Part shown: piece by piece, positions 16,635 to 26,589 of the stretch
Position numbering within the stretch: the first letter of the stretch is position 1
Layout of the letters: the number at the start of each line of letters is the position of its first letter
Source: Exiguobacterium acetylicum
Lineage (GTDB): Bacteria; Bacillota; Bacilli; Exiguobacteriales; Exiguobacteriaceae
Assembly (NCBI RefSeq): GCF_019890935.1
Contig: NZ_CP082333.1
Coordinates: 2,754,001-2,818,000, forward strand
Direction of reading: 5' to 3'
DNA: 64,000 nucleotides
The notes under the pieces: generated by a model
The model's input: the letters and a program-made list of their open reading frames with translations, nothing else
Databases searched by the model: none
What the model was told of the DNA's origin: nothing
Made by a program: the position numbers and the translations under genes

Positions 16635-16770
16635 TCAATACGCTTTGATGTTTCCTCACCTGCGGATGTTATTTGAAAAAAATGTATATGATTGAATGAA
16701 AAAGGGTATCTAGATTACACCTTTACCATTCGATTAAACATTCCACTCTGCCGAGGTGACTCCATCCATC

Positions 16771-19101
16771 ATGCCAAACCATACGATGCATGCTCATACT
16801 GACTTTTTACTTGTTACGTTATCTTATCTGATTGCCGCAACATCCGCTTACATCGCAATTGAACTCGCGGGACGCGTCAAAACAGCGACCGATCGCTCGA
16901 AACATCTTTGGTTGATTGCCGGTGGCTCGATTTTAGGTCTCGGCATTTGGTCGATGCATTTCGTCGCGATGCTTGGTCACGGTACCTTGAAGGATGCGAC
17001 CTACTCGTTCCCGCTCGTCTTTCTATCGGTTCTCATCGCGATGACGGGATGTATCCTTGGCTTTTATCTCGTCGCCCGTCGCATGTCCCGTGAATCGTTC
17101 GTTCTTGGTGGTTTTTTGATGGGAAGTGCGATTGCTGGCATGCATTATGTCGGGATCACCGCTTTACAGGGAATGACCCTGCAGTATCATACAGGATATG
17201 TGTTGCTCTCGATCTTGATTGCGATTGCTGCTTCTTGGACCGCACTCTGGATCGGTTTCTTTTCGCGTTACGCAAAGCAACAGATGTTGGTACAAACGAA
17301 AGTCTTCTTTGCTCTCATCATGGGCATCGCGATCTCCGGAATGCATCATGTTGGGATGCTCGGCTTAGAGTTTCAGATGATTCCATCGTTCACGAGCAAT
17401 CAAGTCATCGAACCAGCGATGCTGTTGACACTTGTCTCAATCGTCACGCTCTTTTTGTTCATCGTTTTCTTCGCTTCCGTCTTGTTTGACCTCCAGTTAC
17501 GTAAACGTGACTTCATCCAAGCGACGATTCTTGAATCAACCGAAGATGGTGTCGTGACGACGAATCCTGACGGTCTGATCCAATATGCAAACTCGCTGTT
17601 CCATGATTTTTTCCCGGAACGTCACTCATACTTAACGGAACATGACGTAGCCTTACGTCTTGATGTGCCCGATCTTACGAAACAGATGCTACACGTCGAC
17701 GAACGTATCCTTGAAGTCGTCAATCACCCGCTAAAAGGCGAGAACTTGAATCAGACACTGTGGTTCTTCCGCAACGTCACCGATCAAGTCTCGTCCCAGC
17801 AACAACTCGAACACCTTGCCTTTCATGACCGGTTGACGGATTTACCGAATCGAGACAAGATTACACTCTTTATCGAGGAACAGATCAGACAAGCGATTCC
17901 GATTTCGTGTCTCGCGCTCAGTATGGATCGTTGGCGTTCTCTCAGTGATATGCTCGGACATAAAGGCGTCGAGAGTCTGTTGCTGCAAATTGCAGAGCGT
18001 CTGCAAGCGACGATTCACGCCCGTGATGTCCTAGCACGCCTTGATTCATCCGAATTCCTCGTTCTCCTCAGTGACGAGCGGAGTCAGCTGGCGACACAAA
18101 AAGCCGAGAAGTGTTACGCTGCCCTATCGCAACCATTTGATATCGATGGAACGGTCATTACGCTGACGATGCGCGCCGGGATCAGTCATTACCCGGAAGA
18201 CGCCACAACAGCAGAAGAACTGATTGAGTATGCGAAACTGGCACTACATGCTTCGTTTACTGAAGCGCAAAACACGATCAAGGAATTTAAGGTCGAGAAT
18301 CGAAACGATATCTTACGGACCGTCCAGATTGAAAAATTCATGACGGAGGCACTCGAAGCAGAAGCCTTTGAGCTCGTCTATCAACCAAAGATTGCAGTAG
18401 TTACGGAACGAATGACCGGTGTTGAAGTGTTGGCACGCTGGACGCATGATGAGCTTGGCTTCGTCTCACCAGCCGAGTTCATTCCCGTCGCTGAAAATAC
18501 GGGAGCAATTCATGCCTTAGGTGACTGGGTGTTACGTACTGCTTGCCTACGCTGGGTCGCGTGGCAAGACCAAGTACTGGAACCATTCTCGATTGCCGTT
18601 AACGTTTCCCCACTTCAGTTCGCGAGTCAAAAATTCTTACGTCGCGTCGAAACGATTCTCGCAGAGACAGGAATGAATCCCGCATACCTGGAGCTCGAAA
18701 TCACGGAGTCCGCCGCCTTATCGTATGAGACGGCTATCTATGAAAAATTAGCACGACTACAGGAACTCGGTATTCAGGTTTCCCTCGACGACTTCGGTAC
18801 TGGTTACTCGTCCTTTAAACAACTTCGTTCATTACCGATTCAGTTATTGAAGATTGACCGTTCATTTATCAGTTCGTTATTTGACGGTAAGAATCAACAA
18901 GCAATCGTCCAATCGATGATTCAACTTGGACATAATCTCGAGATGGAGGTGTTAATTGAAGGAGTAGAAACGTCGGAGCAGGCAGATTGGCTCGCGCAAG
19001 AAGGCTGTGATTATTTCCAGGGCTATTATTTTAGTCGACCGTTAAAAGAAGAAGATCTGTTTGAATATTTAAATCTATTACGATCGAGCGGAAGCGCCTA
19101 A
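16771..19101 (+). CDS. MHYT-GGDEF-EAL c-di-GMP signalling protein
   Basis: 776 residues from ATG 16771 (GAGGTGA upstream; GTG 16756 also in frame). The N-terminus has seven membrane helices with repeated SMHFV, GMHYV and GMHHV motifs, the MHYT sensor thought to bind metal, oxygen, NO or CO. A short PAS-like linker (about 250-350) follows. The GGDEF domain is degenerate: the signature reads LDSSEF, so cyclase activity is unlikely. The EAL domain reads EVLAR where EAL is usual, and keeps EITESAAL, DDFGTGYSSF, LKIDRSFI and IEGVETSEQ, so phosphodiesterase activity is likely. It should lower c-di-GMP in response to a small ligand and so affect surface or motility functions. It forms a single transcription unit with a terminator at 19171. 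Confidence 0.9.
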   Translation: MPNHTMHAHTDFLLVTLSYLIAATSAYIAIELAGRVKTATDRSKHLWLIAGGSILGLGIWSMHFVAMLGHGTLKDATYSFPLVFLSVLIAMTGCILGFYLVARRMSRESFVLGGFLMGSAIAGMHYVGITALQGMTLQYHTGYVLLSILIAIAASWTALWIGFFSRYAKQQMLVQTKVFFALIMGIAISGMHHVGMLGLEFQMIPSFTSNQVIEPAMLLTLVSIVTLFLFIVFFASVLFDLQLRKRDFIQATILESTEDGVVTTNPDGLIQYANSLFHDFFPERHSYLTEHDVALRLDVPDLTKQMLHVDERILEVVNHPLKGENLNQTLWFFRNVTDQVSSQQQLEHLAFHDRLTDLPNRDKITLFIEEQIRQAIPISCLALSMDRWRSLSDMLGHKGVESLLLQIAERLQATIHARDVLARLDSSEFLVLLSDERSQLATQKAEKCYAALSQPFDIDGTVITLTMRAGISHYPEDATTAEELIEYAKLALHASFTEAQNTIKEFKVENRNDILRTVQIEKFMTEALEAEAFELVYQPKIAVVTERMTGVEVLARWTHDELGFVSPAEFIPVAENTGAIHALGDWVLRTACLRWVAWQDQVLEPFSIAVNVSPLQFASQKFLRRVETILAETGMNPAYLELEITESAALSYETAIYEKLARLQELGIQVSLDDFGTGYSSFKQLRSLPIQLLKIDRSFISSLFDGKNQQAIVQSMIQLGHNLEMEVLIEGVETSEQADWLAQEGCDYFQGYYFSRPLKEEDLFEYLNLLRSSGSA

Positions 19102-19170
19102 TTTTTTGTCATAGCCTCGTAGCGGAGTAATTTTGATAATCACTAAATCGCTCATCTCTCTGGGAATAAA

Positions 19171-19204
19171 GAAAGCACCTGAATCCATAGATTCAAGTGC
19201 TTTC
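19171..19204. terminator. terminator after the c-di-GMP gene
   Basis: A perfect 15-bp stem GAAAGCACCTGAATC/GATTCAAGTGCTTTC followed by TTTTTT. Its reverse strand could serve the converging gene at 19226. Confidence 0.88.
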
Positions 19205-19225
19205 TTTTTTCGGTAAAAAAATAAA

Positions 19226-19777
19226 CTAACCAAGTATTAGAAACGATTTTATGTCTTGGTTCATTCCTACGTATAAATTATTAATTGCTTGTTGAATATC
19301 TTTTTTACTCGAAAAAGAATCTTCAATGATTTGATTGGTATTATATGAATTCGCTTCAAGATGATTTTTTAATTCAATGAGATAGAATCGCTGCTTGTCA
19401 TTAAAATACTCTGGTTGATATCTTACACTATGTCCGATGTTTTTTACTAAGTTATTCATCTCACTCAATAATTTTCGTAAGTCCGATTTTTTTATATCTT
19501 CTTTTTTCAATGTTGAAGAAGCGAGAACGTTCTCAATCTGTGCGCTTATTTTTTCGTTGTATGATTGATTTTCTGACAGAGTTGAAACATTTGCAGACAG
19601 TTTTTTTAGATTGTTCATATAACGAGTTGTTGTTTTATTTTGATCTACTTCGATTTTCTTATTCACACTTAAAGCGCTATACGGATACATATAATTAATT
19701 ACTAGTGCAGTAACAATAACTATGATCATAACGATTCCTATGTATTTTTTTGTATTACTTTTCAATTTCCCCACCAT
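19226..19777 (-). CDS. membrane-anchored protein of unknown function
   Basis: 183 residues with one N-terminal membrane helix (IGIVMIIVIVTALVINY, about 13-29), then a Lys/Asn-rich helical extracellular part with coiled-coil-like heptads (about 45-180). No lipobox. The start is uncertain: ATG 19777 follows AAAAGG with almost no spacer, and TTG 19765 after GGTGGGG is an alternative. The gene is AT-rich compared with its left neighbour. It may be an envelope stress or capsule-associated protein; there is no motif to decide. Confidence 0.6.
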   Translation of the reverse strand: MVGKLKSNTKKYIGIVMIIVIVTALVINYMYPYSALSVNKKIEVDQNKTTTRYMNNLKKLSANVSTLSENQSYNEKISAQIENVLASSTLKKEDIKKSDLRKLLSEMNNLVKNIGHSVRYQPEYFNDKQRFYLIELKNHLEANSYNTNQIIEDSFSSKKDIQQAINNLYVGMNQDIKSFLILG

Positions 19778-20060
19778 CCTTTTCAGAACAACTACTATGT
19801 TATGAAAAATATAACACGTATTAATTTGATTACAAAGCTAACCTTATTAATAAAATTATTCTTTTTTATTAATAATCTACAACCATAGAGATAAAAAAAT
19901 ATAGATACTAAATTGGAGTGATTCTTGGTCAACGTGAAACACTTGATATTTTGATGAATATCGCACAGTTTAATTAGTCTAGTTAACAAATGGTATCCGT
20001 ATTACGTACTCAAAAACAATGGAGTATAAACTTTTCAAACTTCCTTGGAAATCCATACAA
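19778..20060. other. AT-rich intergenic region, no gene seen
   Basis: Short frames here lack ribosome binding sites and recognisable sequence. It presumably contains the promoter of the gene at 19777, but I see no clear -35/-10 pair. Confidence 0.4.
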
Positions 20061-20108
20061 AAAGAGTGCACTTGGGTGAACAGTTCGTTTCATCCAAGTG
20101 CACTCTTT
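20061..20108 (-). terminator. terminator of the polysaccharide operon
   Basis: A perfect 15-bp stem AAAGAGTGCACTTGG/CCAAGTGCACTCTTT, 10 bp after the last gene of the cluster. Confidence 0.8.
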
Positions 20109-20118
20109 CGATTGTTCT

Positions 20119-21285
20119 TTAATCTCTACTATACAAATCCCGTGTATAAACTTTCTCTTCCACATCACTCAACTCTGGATGCATGCGGTTCGAAAGAATT
20201 ATATCCGATTCTTGCTTGAACGCTTCAATGTCACGAATGACACGTGAGTTGTAGAACGTATCTTCCGTCAAGACCGGTTCGAAGACAGTCACTTCAATTC
20301 CTTTTGCCTTGATCCGTTTCATGATACCTTGGATTGATGACGCACGGAAGTTGTCCGAATCCGTTTTCATCGTCAGGCGATATACACCTACGACTTTCGG
20401 ATTTTGTTTGATGATTGTATCCGCGATATAGTCTTTCCGTGTCCGATTCGCTTCAACGATTGCACCGATAATGTTGTTCGGAACATCCTCATAGTTCGCA
20501 AGTAGCTGCTTTGTATCTTTCGGTAAGCAGTATCCACCGTATCCAAACGACGGATTATTGTAATGGCTACCAATACGGCTATCAAGACCAACACCTTCAA
20601 TGATCTGTTTAGAATCCAGGCTTCTGACTTCTGCATATGTATCGAGTTCATTGAAGAAAGCGACACGCATCGCAAGATAGGTATTCGAGAAGAGCTTGAT
20701 CGCTTCAGCTTCCGTAGAGTCCGTCAATAAGACAGGAACATCTTTCTTTACTGCTCCTTGTAGTAACAAGTCTGCAAATTGCTGCGCACGTTCTGATCGT
20801 TCCCCAACGACGATACGCGAAGGATAGAGATTGTCATGCAATGCTTGCCCTTCACGCAAAAACTCTGGTGAGAAGACGATATTCGGCGTATCGAACTTTT
20901 CTTTCAACTCTTGTGTATAACCGACTGGTACCGTCGACTTGATGATCATCGTCGCATCTGGATTAATCGCAAGTACTGTTGCGACGACACTCTCAACCGT
21001 ACGCGTATTGAAGTAGTTCCGTGTTGGATCGTAATCTGTCGGCGTTGCGATGACGACGAATTCTGCTTCTTTGTAGGCTTCGAAGTTATCTGTCGTCGCG
21101 TGTAAGTTCAATTCCTTATGTTGAAGGAATTTTTCAATTTCTGCGTCAACGATTGGTGATTTACGGTTGTTGACCATTTCGACCCGTTCTTTAATAATAT
21201 CGATTGATGTGACTTCATTATGTTGTGCGAGTAATACGGCCATTGATAGACCAACGTATCCTGTTCCTGCTACTGTGATTTTCAT
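20119..21285 (-). CDS. ugd: UDP-glucose/nucleotide-sugar 6-dehydrogenase
   Basis: 388 residues. NAD-binding [13 protein letters not shown] at 8-20, the substrate-handling PEFLREG (about 145), and the catalytic Cys in [14 protein letters not shown] (about 259). It is the length of the short Ugd class (about 390). It oxidises UDP-glucose (or a related sugar) to the uronate for capsule or exopolysaccharide units. Last gene of the cluster; its ATG overlaps the Wzx stop by 4 bp. A second, longer dehydrogenase of the same family is encoded at 49056-50297, so this one is probably devoted to the polymer made here. Its base composition is that of the conserved genes rather than the AT-rich core. Confidence 0.92.
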   Translation of the reverse strand: MKITVAGTGYVGLSMAVLLAQHNEVTSIDIIKERVEMVNNRKSPIVDAEIEKFLQHKELNLHATTDNFEAYKEAEFVVIATPTDYDPTRNYFNTRTVESVVATVLAINPDATMIIKSTVPVGYTQELKEKFDTPNIVFSPEFLREGQALHDNLYPSRIVVGERSERAQQFADLLLQGAVKKDVPVLLTDSTEAEAIKLFSNTYLAMRVAFFNELDTYAEVRSLDSKQIIEGVGLDSRIGSHYNNPSFGYGGYCLPKDTKQLLANYEDVPNNIIGAIVEANRTRKDYIADTIIKQNPKVVGVYRLTMKTDSDNFRASSIQGIMKRIKAKGIEVTVFEPVLTEDTFYNSRVIRDIEAFKQESDIILSNRMHPELSDVEEKVYTRDLYSRD

Positions 21286-22694
21286 TTATTTACCACCTTA
21301 CGTTTTTTTAAAGTACACAAAATATCAATTTTATTGTCCAACAACACATATACCAGTACATAGAGTAAAGATGCAACAATTACGACGATGAGTACTTCCA
21401 TGTAATTTGAATACATATACGGGATAGTTAGCTTTAAAAATACCCACAAAATTAAACTACTAGGAATTACAATTAATGAGTCTTTAAAGTAGTTCTTTAT
21501 CTCTATGATTTCTTTGACAAAGTATGTTTGAAGCAACATTACTATCGATTCTGTTATGATTGCAGTGTATACAGCACCCATTGCTCCAAATTGTGGAATT
21601 AAAAATATGTTTAAAAGCACACTAAATAATGCTCCTATTAAAATAGAAATCATATAAAATTTATCCATATTTCTTGGTAATAAAATTTGAGTTCTAATGA
21701 CATTTGCCCAAGCAATAATTACTCCGACTGGAACAAGAATTTCTATTAGTTCACTAACGTATGCATAGTTATTTCCTAGATACAAAGAAATAAAATATGG
21801 TGAAATCGTGTAGATACCCACACTTAGACCAAATGCAATAAAAATACTGAACTTCATAGATTTTCTAATTATTTTATCAATGTCATTCTTATTTTTATTT
21901 AAATTCATTTTTGACATTTTAGGCATCATTACTACACCTAATGATGCTATTATAGTTGTCTGTACTAAGTTAAATTGCAATGCTGTTGAATAAAATCCTA
22001 ATTGAGTAACATTTGAAAAAGTAGCCAACATTATTTTATCTAGCAATTTATAAATACTTATAGATATTACTGGAACAAATAAAATGATTGATCCTTTTAA
22101 ATGTTTTTTAAAGAAACCTTTATTAAATTTCAATATAGGTTTTTCAACTTCTTTAAGTAGTCTTGGCCACATTATTAAATTACTTAACAATGTACCTGAT
22201 GACATTATAAAAATATACTTGTCTAAATCATTTGTATTTTTCACCAATAAATATACCAATAACAAAGTTAACAACTTTATAAACGTATTTCTAATTACTA
22301 TCATTTTAAAATATTGCTTGCCTACAAAATACCAATTAACATCAAATAAAGCTGATATAAACAAAGGTACTTGAAAAATTAAATAATTTTTGTACTTTAT
22401 ATCAATAAAAGTAATTATAACGAACAATAATAATGATAAAAAAACAAAAGAAACTAATTGAACCAAATATATCTCCCAAAATTCATTACGTGTAGATTGT
22501 GCTATTTTTCGGCTTCCATAAATATTCATCCCTAACAGAGTAAAAAGAACAAAGTAGCTAATTATTGAAAAAGTGTAGTTGTATATACCAATACCTTTAA
22601 TCCCTATTGTTTGTGTCAAATAAGGAATTAAAATTAAGGGAACAATTAAAATTAAAATTTGATAAACTAAGTTATATAAATAATTTTTTTTCAT
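21282..22694 (-). CDS. wzx: Wzx-type oligosaccharide flippase
   Basis: 470 residues with about 12-14 hydrophobic helices along the whole length and the usual N-terminus of the polysaccharide-transport MATE/MOP family ([21 protein letters not shown]). Such proteins flip undecaprenyl-diphosphate-linked repeat units across the membrane. It overlaps Wzy upstream and Ugd downstream by 4 bp each, which places it in the middle of one operon. It is very AT-rich, like the other core genes and unlike the flanks, as is common for exchangeable serotype cores. Confidence 0.85.
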   Translation of the reverse strand: MKKNYLYNLVYQILILIVPLILIPYLTQTIGIKGIGIYNYTFSIISYFVLFTLLGMNIYGSRKIAQSTRNEFWEIYLVQLVSFVFLSLLLFVIITFIDIKYKNYLIFQVPLFISALFDVNWYFVGKQYFKMIVIRNTFIKLLTLLLVYLLVKNTNDLDKYIFIMSSGTLLSNLIMWPRLLKEVEKPILKFNKGFFKKHLKGSIILFVPVISISIYKLLDKIMLATFSNVTQLGFYSTALQFNLVQTTIIASLGVVMMPKMSKMNLNKNKNDIDKIIRKSMKFSIFIAFGLSVGIYTISPYFISLYLGNNYAYVSELIEILVPVGVIIAWANVIRTQILLPRNMDKFYMISILIGALFSVLLNIFLIPQFGAMGAVYTAIITESIVMLLQTYFVKEIIEIKNYFKDSLIVIPSSLILWVFLKLTIPYMYSNYMEVLIVVIVASLLYVLVYVLLDNKIDILCTLKKRKVVNK

Positions 22695-23878
22695 ATACAG
22701 TTGGAATTCCTTTCCCTTTCTGATTCTTTCATAATGTTAACAGTTATAATCCCTAAAAAAGTAACATATAAATAAAAGAAAGGGGTATTTCTTAGCAGTT
22801 GAAATTCAAAATATTGAGAAGCCATTGTTGCCAATACAATTCCTAAAATTGAGTTCAACCAATAATTTTTATCAATTTGATTCAATTGAGTTTTATATTT
22901 AAAAAATTGTAATAGTGGTTTAAATAATAAATATAGACCTATAACAAGCCAAATTAATCCACCTTCAACTAGTAACCCTATATAAGTATTGTGCCAACTG
23001 TTGAACCAAGGCATTCCAAACGAAGCAAGAATATAACCTGTCGTTCCATATCCATGCCCTTCTAAATTTATAATACTCTTACCTAATTCGAACAACTGAA
23101 ATCTTCTATCAATCTCAATTCCTCTACTACCTATTACAACAATTAAAACAGTTGTCACACCTAAACTATATAATGCGAATACAGTGATTTTTTTTATTAA
23201 GCTGGTTCTTTTTTGAATAAAAGTAGTCAGTGCAATCACAGTTATCCCAATACCCATCATTAGTATTGATCCTCGTGAAAAGGTACCAATAATTATAAGT
23301 ATATATATAAAAATATATGGAAGGCTTCGCATGACTTTTTGTTCTCGTATTTGATTGTTTATCATTAGTATAAAAATAAACGCTGTTAACATTCCTAACT
23401 GATTACTGTTATCAAACATTCCCTTAAGTCGTTCATTTTCCAAGGTGAAAATACTATTTATAGAAAAAATTAAAAAAACAAACAAAAAAGTTTTAAAAGT
23501 CACATTTGTAAACTCATTTACAGATATTTTTTTACCTATTTCTATAGAAATGAATAGTACTAAAATTGATGGGATTATTAAATTAATAGATGCTCCTAAA
23601 GTTTGCGCTTTTTGTATACTCCAAAATGAAGTTATCAATGAAAAAGTTATGAGAATGGAAAATGTAAATATAAATTTATTAAAAGTGTCATCCTTTATTA
23701 ATATTTTTTTTAATAGCACAAGTAATAAAGAAAAACTTATACAACTTAAAAATATAATTAAATTTATATTTTTGTTTTCTGTAAGAGAACTACTGTGAAA
23801 CATTATTGCGATAATTAAAAATATGAGCGCTATTTTATATGTTTTTGCTTTAGTTTCCATGTGTTTTTTGGTATTCAT
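22691..23878 (-). CDS. wzy: Wzy-type polymerase / O-antigen ligase family
   Basis: 395 residues from ATG 23878 (GGAGAG upstream; the in-frame ATG at 23890 is part of that site). About 11-12 membrane helices, with a larger outer loop near residue 260-300 containing GHGYGTTGYIL and WFNSWHNTYIGLLVEGG; the HNxxL...GxxG pattern is that of the Wzy_C/O-antigen ligase family. It would polymerise lipid-linked repeat units on the outer face. It overlaps the upstream glycosyltransferase by 29 bp and Wzx by 4 bp. Confidence 0.82.
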   Translation of the reverse strand: MNTKKHMETKAKTYKIALIFLIIAIMFHSSSLTENKNINLIIFLSCISFSLLLVLLKKILIKDDTFNKFIFTFSILITFSLITSFWSIQKAQTLGASINLIIPSILVLFISIEIGKKISVNEFTNVTFKTFLFVFLIFSINSIFTLENERLKGMFDNSNQLGMLTAFIFILMINNQIREQKVMRSLPYIFIYILIIIGTFSRGSILMMGIGITVIALTTFIQKRTSLIKKITVFALYSLGVTTVLIVVIGSRGIEIDRRFQLFELGKSIINLEGHGYGTTGYILASFGMPWFNSWHNTYIGLLVEGGLIWLVIGLYLLFKPLLQFFKYKTQLNQIDKNYWLNSILGIVLATMASQYFEFQLLRNTPFFYLYVTFLGIITVNIMKESERERNSNCI

Positions 23879-24758
23879 AGTACTCTCCATTTATCAAGCC
23901 ATAAAGATTACCTTTAATTTTATTTATATTTATCAAAAAATCAATTTTTCTTTTTTTATTCTTAGAAAAGTAACGAGTCAACATTACAGGAATAGCAATT
24001 ATTCTAAGAGTTATTATTACGATTCTTTTAAGCACACCCTTAAATCCAAATAAGTCTTTTTCTATTAAGGCAGCTGTATAACCAGTTCTAAATGCTCGAT
24101 TTAAAATCCATTGACCGTTCGCCCTAGATAAAGGGATTTTCTCAAACACTTCAGCATCTTTTACATATAAAAGTTCGCTTCCTTCTCTTAATAATCTTAT
24201 TTTTAAATGAGTATCGCTTCCACCAGTCAAAGCATATTTTTTATCTAGAGGATAATCCATATGCTTAATCTTATTAATACTAAATAGAGCGTTTGCAGTT
24301 AAGGGAGCTTTAGGTTTGTGATAGTAAGTACTATTTTTTATCCATAATGGTGGAGTCTCTTCAAAAACAGGAGTAACACTTCCTAAAATTATTTTTTCTG
24401 GATTAGTCATATAATTTCTTATCATTATTTCAATCCAATTATCTTTTATTGTTTCATCATCATCTAAAAAAGCAATGACTTCACATTTCTCATTTATTGC
24501 TTCTTTAATTGATCGATTCCGTGCAAAAGAAATACCTCTATTTTTTTCATGAAAATATTTAATTTTGATTTGATTATTACGCTTTTTAAAATTTTCAATT
24601 ATGTTCAAAGCACTTTTGTCTGGATCATTATCTACTACAATAATACCTAAATTTGTATTTACTGGAATTGTAGCATTATATATTGAATCCAAAAGATCTG
24701 TAAGATAGTTTTTCCTTTTGTAAGTACAAATACAAATTTCTAAATTGATTTTTAACAT
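23850..24758 (-). CDS. GT2 family glycosyltransferase
   Basis: 302 residues. GT-A fold: EICICTYKRKNYLTDLL at the start, VVDNDPDKSA (first Asp motif), GISFARNRSIKEA, then the metal-binding AFLDDDET (about 95) and a C-terminal region with a short hydrophobic stretch (RIVIITLRIIAIPVML) that may dip into the membrane. It adds a sugar to the lipid-linked repeat unit; donor and acceptor cannot be read from sequence. Very AT-rich. Confidence 0.85.
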   Translation of the reverse strand: MLKINLEICICTYKRKNYLTDLLDSIYNATIPVNTNLGIIVVDNDPDKSALNIIENFKKRNNQIKIKYFHEKNRGISFARNRSIKEAINEKCEVIAFLDDDETIKDNWIEIMIRNYMTNPEKIILGSVTPVFEETPPLWIKNSTYYHKPKAPLTANALFSINKIKHMDYPLDKKYALTGGSDTHLKIRLLREGSELLYVKDAEVFEKIPLSRANGQWILNRAFRTGYTAALIEKDLFGFKGVLKRIVIITLRIIAIPVMLTRYFSKNKKRKIDFLININKIKGNLYGLINGEYYEYQKTHGN

Positions 24759-24780
24759 ATAAGTTCACCCTTATTTTTTA

Positions 24781-25716
24781 TTAAAATATTTTCAGTCTAA
24801 TTCCATAAACAATTTTAAGAATACTGTGAGGCATTAAAGATGCAACATATAGACCAAATTTGTAAGGTACATTTTTTTTACGACAATCCCATTCTTTTAT
24901 TATTTCCCGAGCTTTCAATCTATCGCCAGATAAACACATAGTATATATGTATGCAATCATTTTAAAATCGAATTTACTTTTTATATTTGATAATTCTTTT
25001 TTGCTTCTGGAAGAATTATTAATTTCTTCTTTTAAAACTTCCATATAAGCAGGAGCGTAGGCTAATTTTATTCGAGTACGAGCATTATTTTCGGCCATTC
25101 TATTATAAGTAACACAAACTTTTTCAGTAAAAGCAACACGACTATTGATTCTCGCCAATTTCGAAAAGAAATGCAAATCTTGCCCTATATTTTCACCAGG
25201 CTTAAATAGACCAGATTCTTTGAGTGCTCTTTTTCTTACAGTGGTTGCAGATGTCCAAACAAACTCGTATTTATTATTAATTTCTGACCAATAATTAGAA
25301 ATGCCATATTTATTGGATTCTAAATTTCCTTTGGAATAATTAACTTTATTATTTGGTAGATCTACTTTATATGCAGTAACGAAAATATCAGATTCATTAA
25401 ACATCATTGTTAATTTATTTATTTCATGCAAATAATCATGGTTCCATAAATCATCCGCATCTAAAAAACAAATAAATTCACCGCTCGATTTATTTATACC
25501 TAAATTTCTAGCAACAGACACTCCAGAATTCTTTTGCTCAAATATTTTTATTCTGTTATCACTAAAAGTATTGACTAACTCTAATCCGTCATCAGTCGAT
25601 CCATCATCAACAATTATTAATTCAAAATCCTCAAATGATTGCTGTATAACACTCGAAATAGTCTCTTTAATATGATTCCTTTTATTGTACAAAGGAATTA
25701 TTACTGAAAATTTCAT
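24781..25716 (-). CDS. GT2 family glycosyltransferase
   Basis: 311 residues from ATG 25716, after AGGTGAG. Motifs: FSVIIPLYNKRNHIKETISS, IVDDGSTDDGLEL, GVSVARNLGINKSSGEF and FLDADDLWNHDYL (DAD metal site at about 90). A C-terminal helical part is typical of EpsE/EpsH-like transferases. It is the second sugar transferase of the cluster, so the repeat unit has at least three sugars if the initiating transferase and both GT2 enzymes each add one (inference). Confidence 0.87.
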   Translation of the reverse strand: MKFSVIIPLYNKRNHIKETISSVIQQSFEDFELIIVDDGSTDDGLELVNTFSDNRIKIFEQKNSGVSVARNLGINKSSGEFICFLDADDLWNHDYLHEINKLTMMFNESDIFVTAYKVDLPNNKVNYSKGNLESNKYGISNYWSEINNKYEFVWTSATTVRKRALKESGLFKPGENIGQDLHFFSKLARINSRVAFTEKVCVTYNRMAENNARTRIKLAYAPAYMEVLKEEINNSSRSKKELSNIKSKFDFKMIAYIYTMCLSGDRLKAREIIKEWDCRKKNVPYKFGLYVASLMPHSILKIVYGIRLKIF

Positions 25717-25725
25717 TAATCTCAC

Positions 25726-26589
25726 CTATTCTAATGTTCTTTTTATTTTTTTGTTTAATGACAAATTTAGGAATTCTTTATTGTTAGATTCAAAATTTTC
25801 ATCAATTTCTATTATCAAGTTTCCAAAAATTTTACTTAAAATAGGCAGCTTGACAAGTTTATTTTTTAAAAAAATCGGTATATAAATAAAATTTATTTTT
25901 GTTCTTTTAATTTTACTAAAAATCAGGATAATTTCTTTGGTACTATAGTAGTGTAAACTTTGAGGAAAGCTCAATCCTTTAACATCAAACAACACATACT
26001 GAACAAGATACTCACAAAATTCTTCAATGTATATCATACTTCTTTGATTATCAATATTAAGAAAAAATCTTGTTTTATAAACCATGTTTAGTAGTTTAAT
26101 TAGATTTCCTGGAGCATCTTTTCCAAATATCATAGGTGGTCTTACTATTAGAACTTTAAAATCTTCATTTACCAATTGTTTAATATTTTTTTCACCGAGT
26201 AGCTTAGATTTACCATATAAACTTTTAGGAAGTAATGGTGTATTTTCTTTTATTACACCAGTATCTAAACCATAAACTGCAATGCTACTAATATAAATAA
26301 ACTGACCAACTTTTTCTTTCTTAGCTTTTTTAGCAATTTCGTATGGAAGTTCACTATTAATACGATAATATAATTGTGTATTCTGTTTTCTTTCGTTTAA
26401 ATGAACGATTGATGCTAAATAGATAATTGAATGGAACACAGAAAAGTCAATGTTTCTCCATGTTTCATCTCTTACACTAATCATTTTTAAATCAATACTT
26501 TGGTTGTATCTTGTATCAACTAATGATCTGAAATTTTTCCCGACATATGAATTTTCTCCAATTACCAATACTTTTTTCAAAAATTTCAC
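25726..26589 (-). CDS. NAD-dependent epimerase/dehydratase (extended SDR)
   Basis: 287 residues. Nucleotide-binding VLVIGENSYVGKNF (the usual GxxGxxG is GENSYVG), IYISSIAVYG (catalytic Ser region), and the YxxxK active site in SLYGKSKLLGE. The later part carries RPPMIFGKDAPGNLIKLL, as in UDP-GlcNAc/UDP-glucose 4-epimerase relatives such as WbpP/WbnF-like or dTDP-hexose reductases; the exact substrate is open. It lies directly after the initiating sugar transferase (4-bp overlap), suggesting it supplies or reduces the sugar that is transferred first. Confidence 0.8.
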   Translation of the reverse strand: MKFLKKVLVIGENSYVGKNFRSLVDTRYNQSIDLKMISVRDETWRNIDFSVFHSIIYLASIVHLNERKQNTQLYYRINSELPYEIAKKAKKEKVGQFIYISSIAVYGLDTGVIKENTPLLPKSLYGKSKLLGEKNIKQLVNEDFKVLIVRPPMIFGKDAPGNLIKLLNMVYKTRFFLNIDNQRSMIYIEEFCEYLVQYVLFDVKGLSFPQSLHYYSTKEIILIFSKIKRTKINFIYIPIFLKNKLVKLPILSKIFGNLIIEIDENFESNNKEFLNLSLNKKIKRTLE

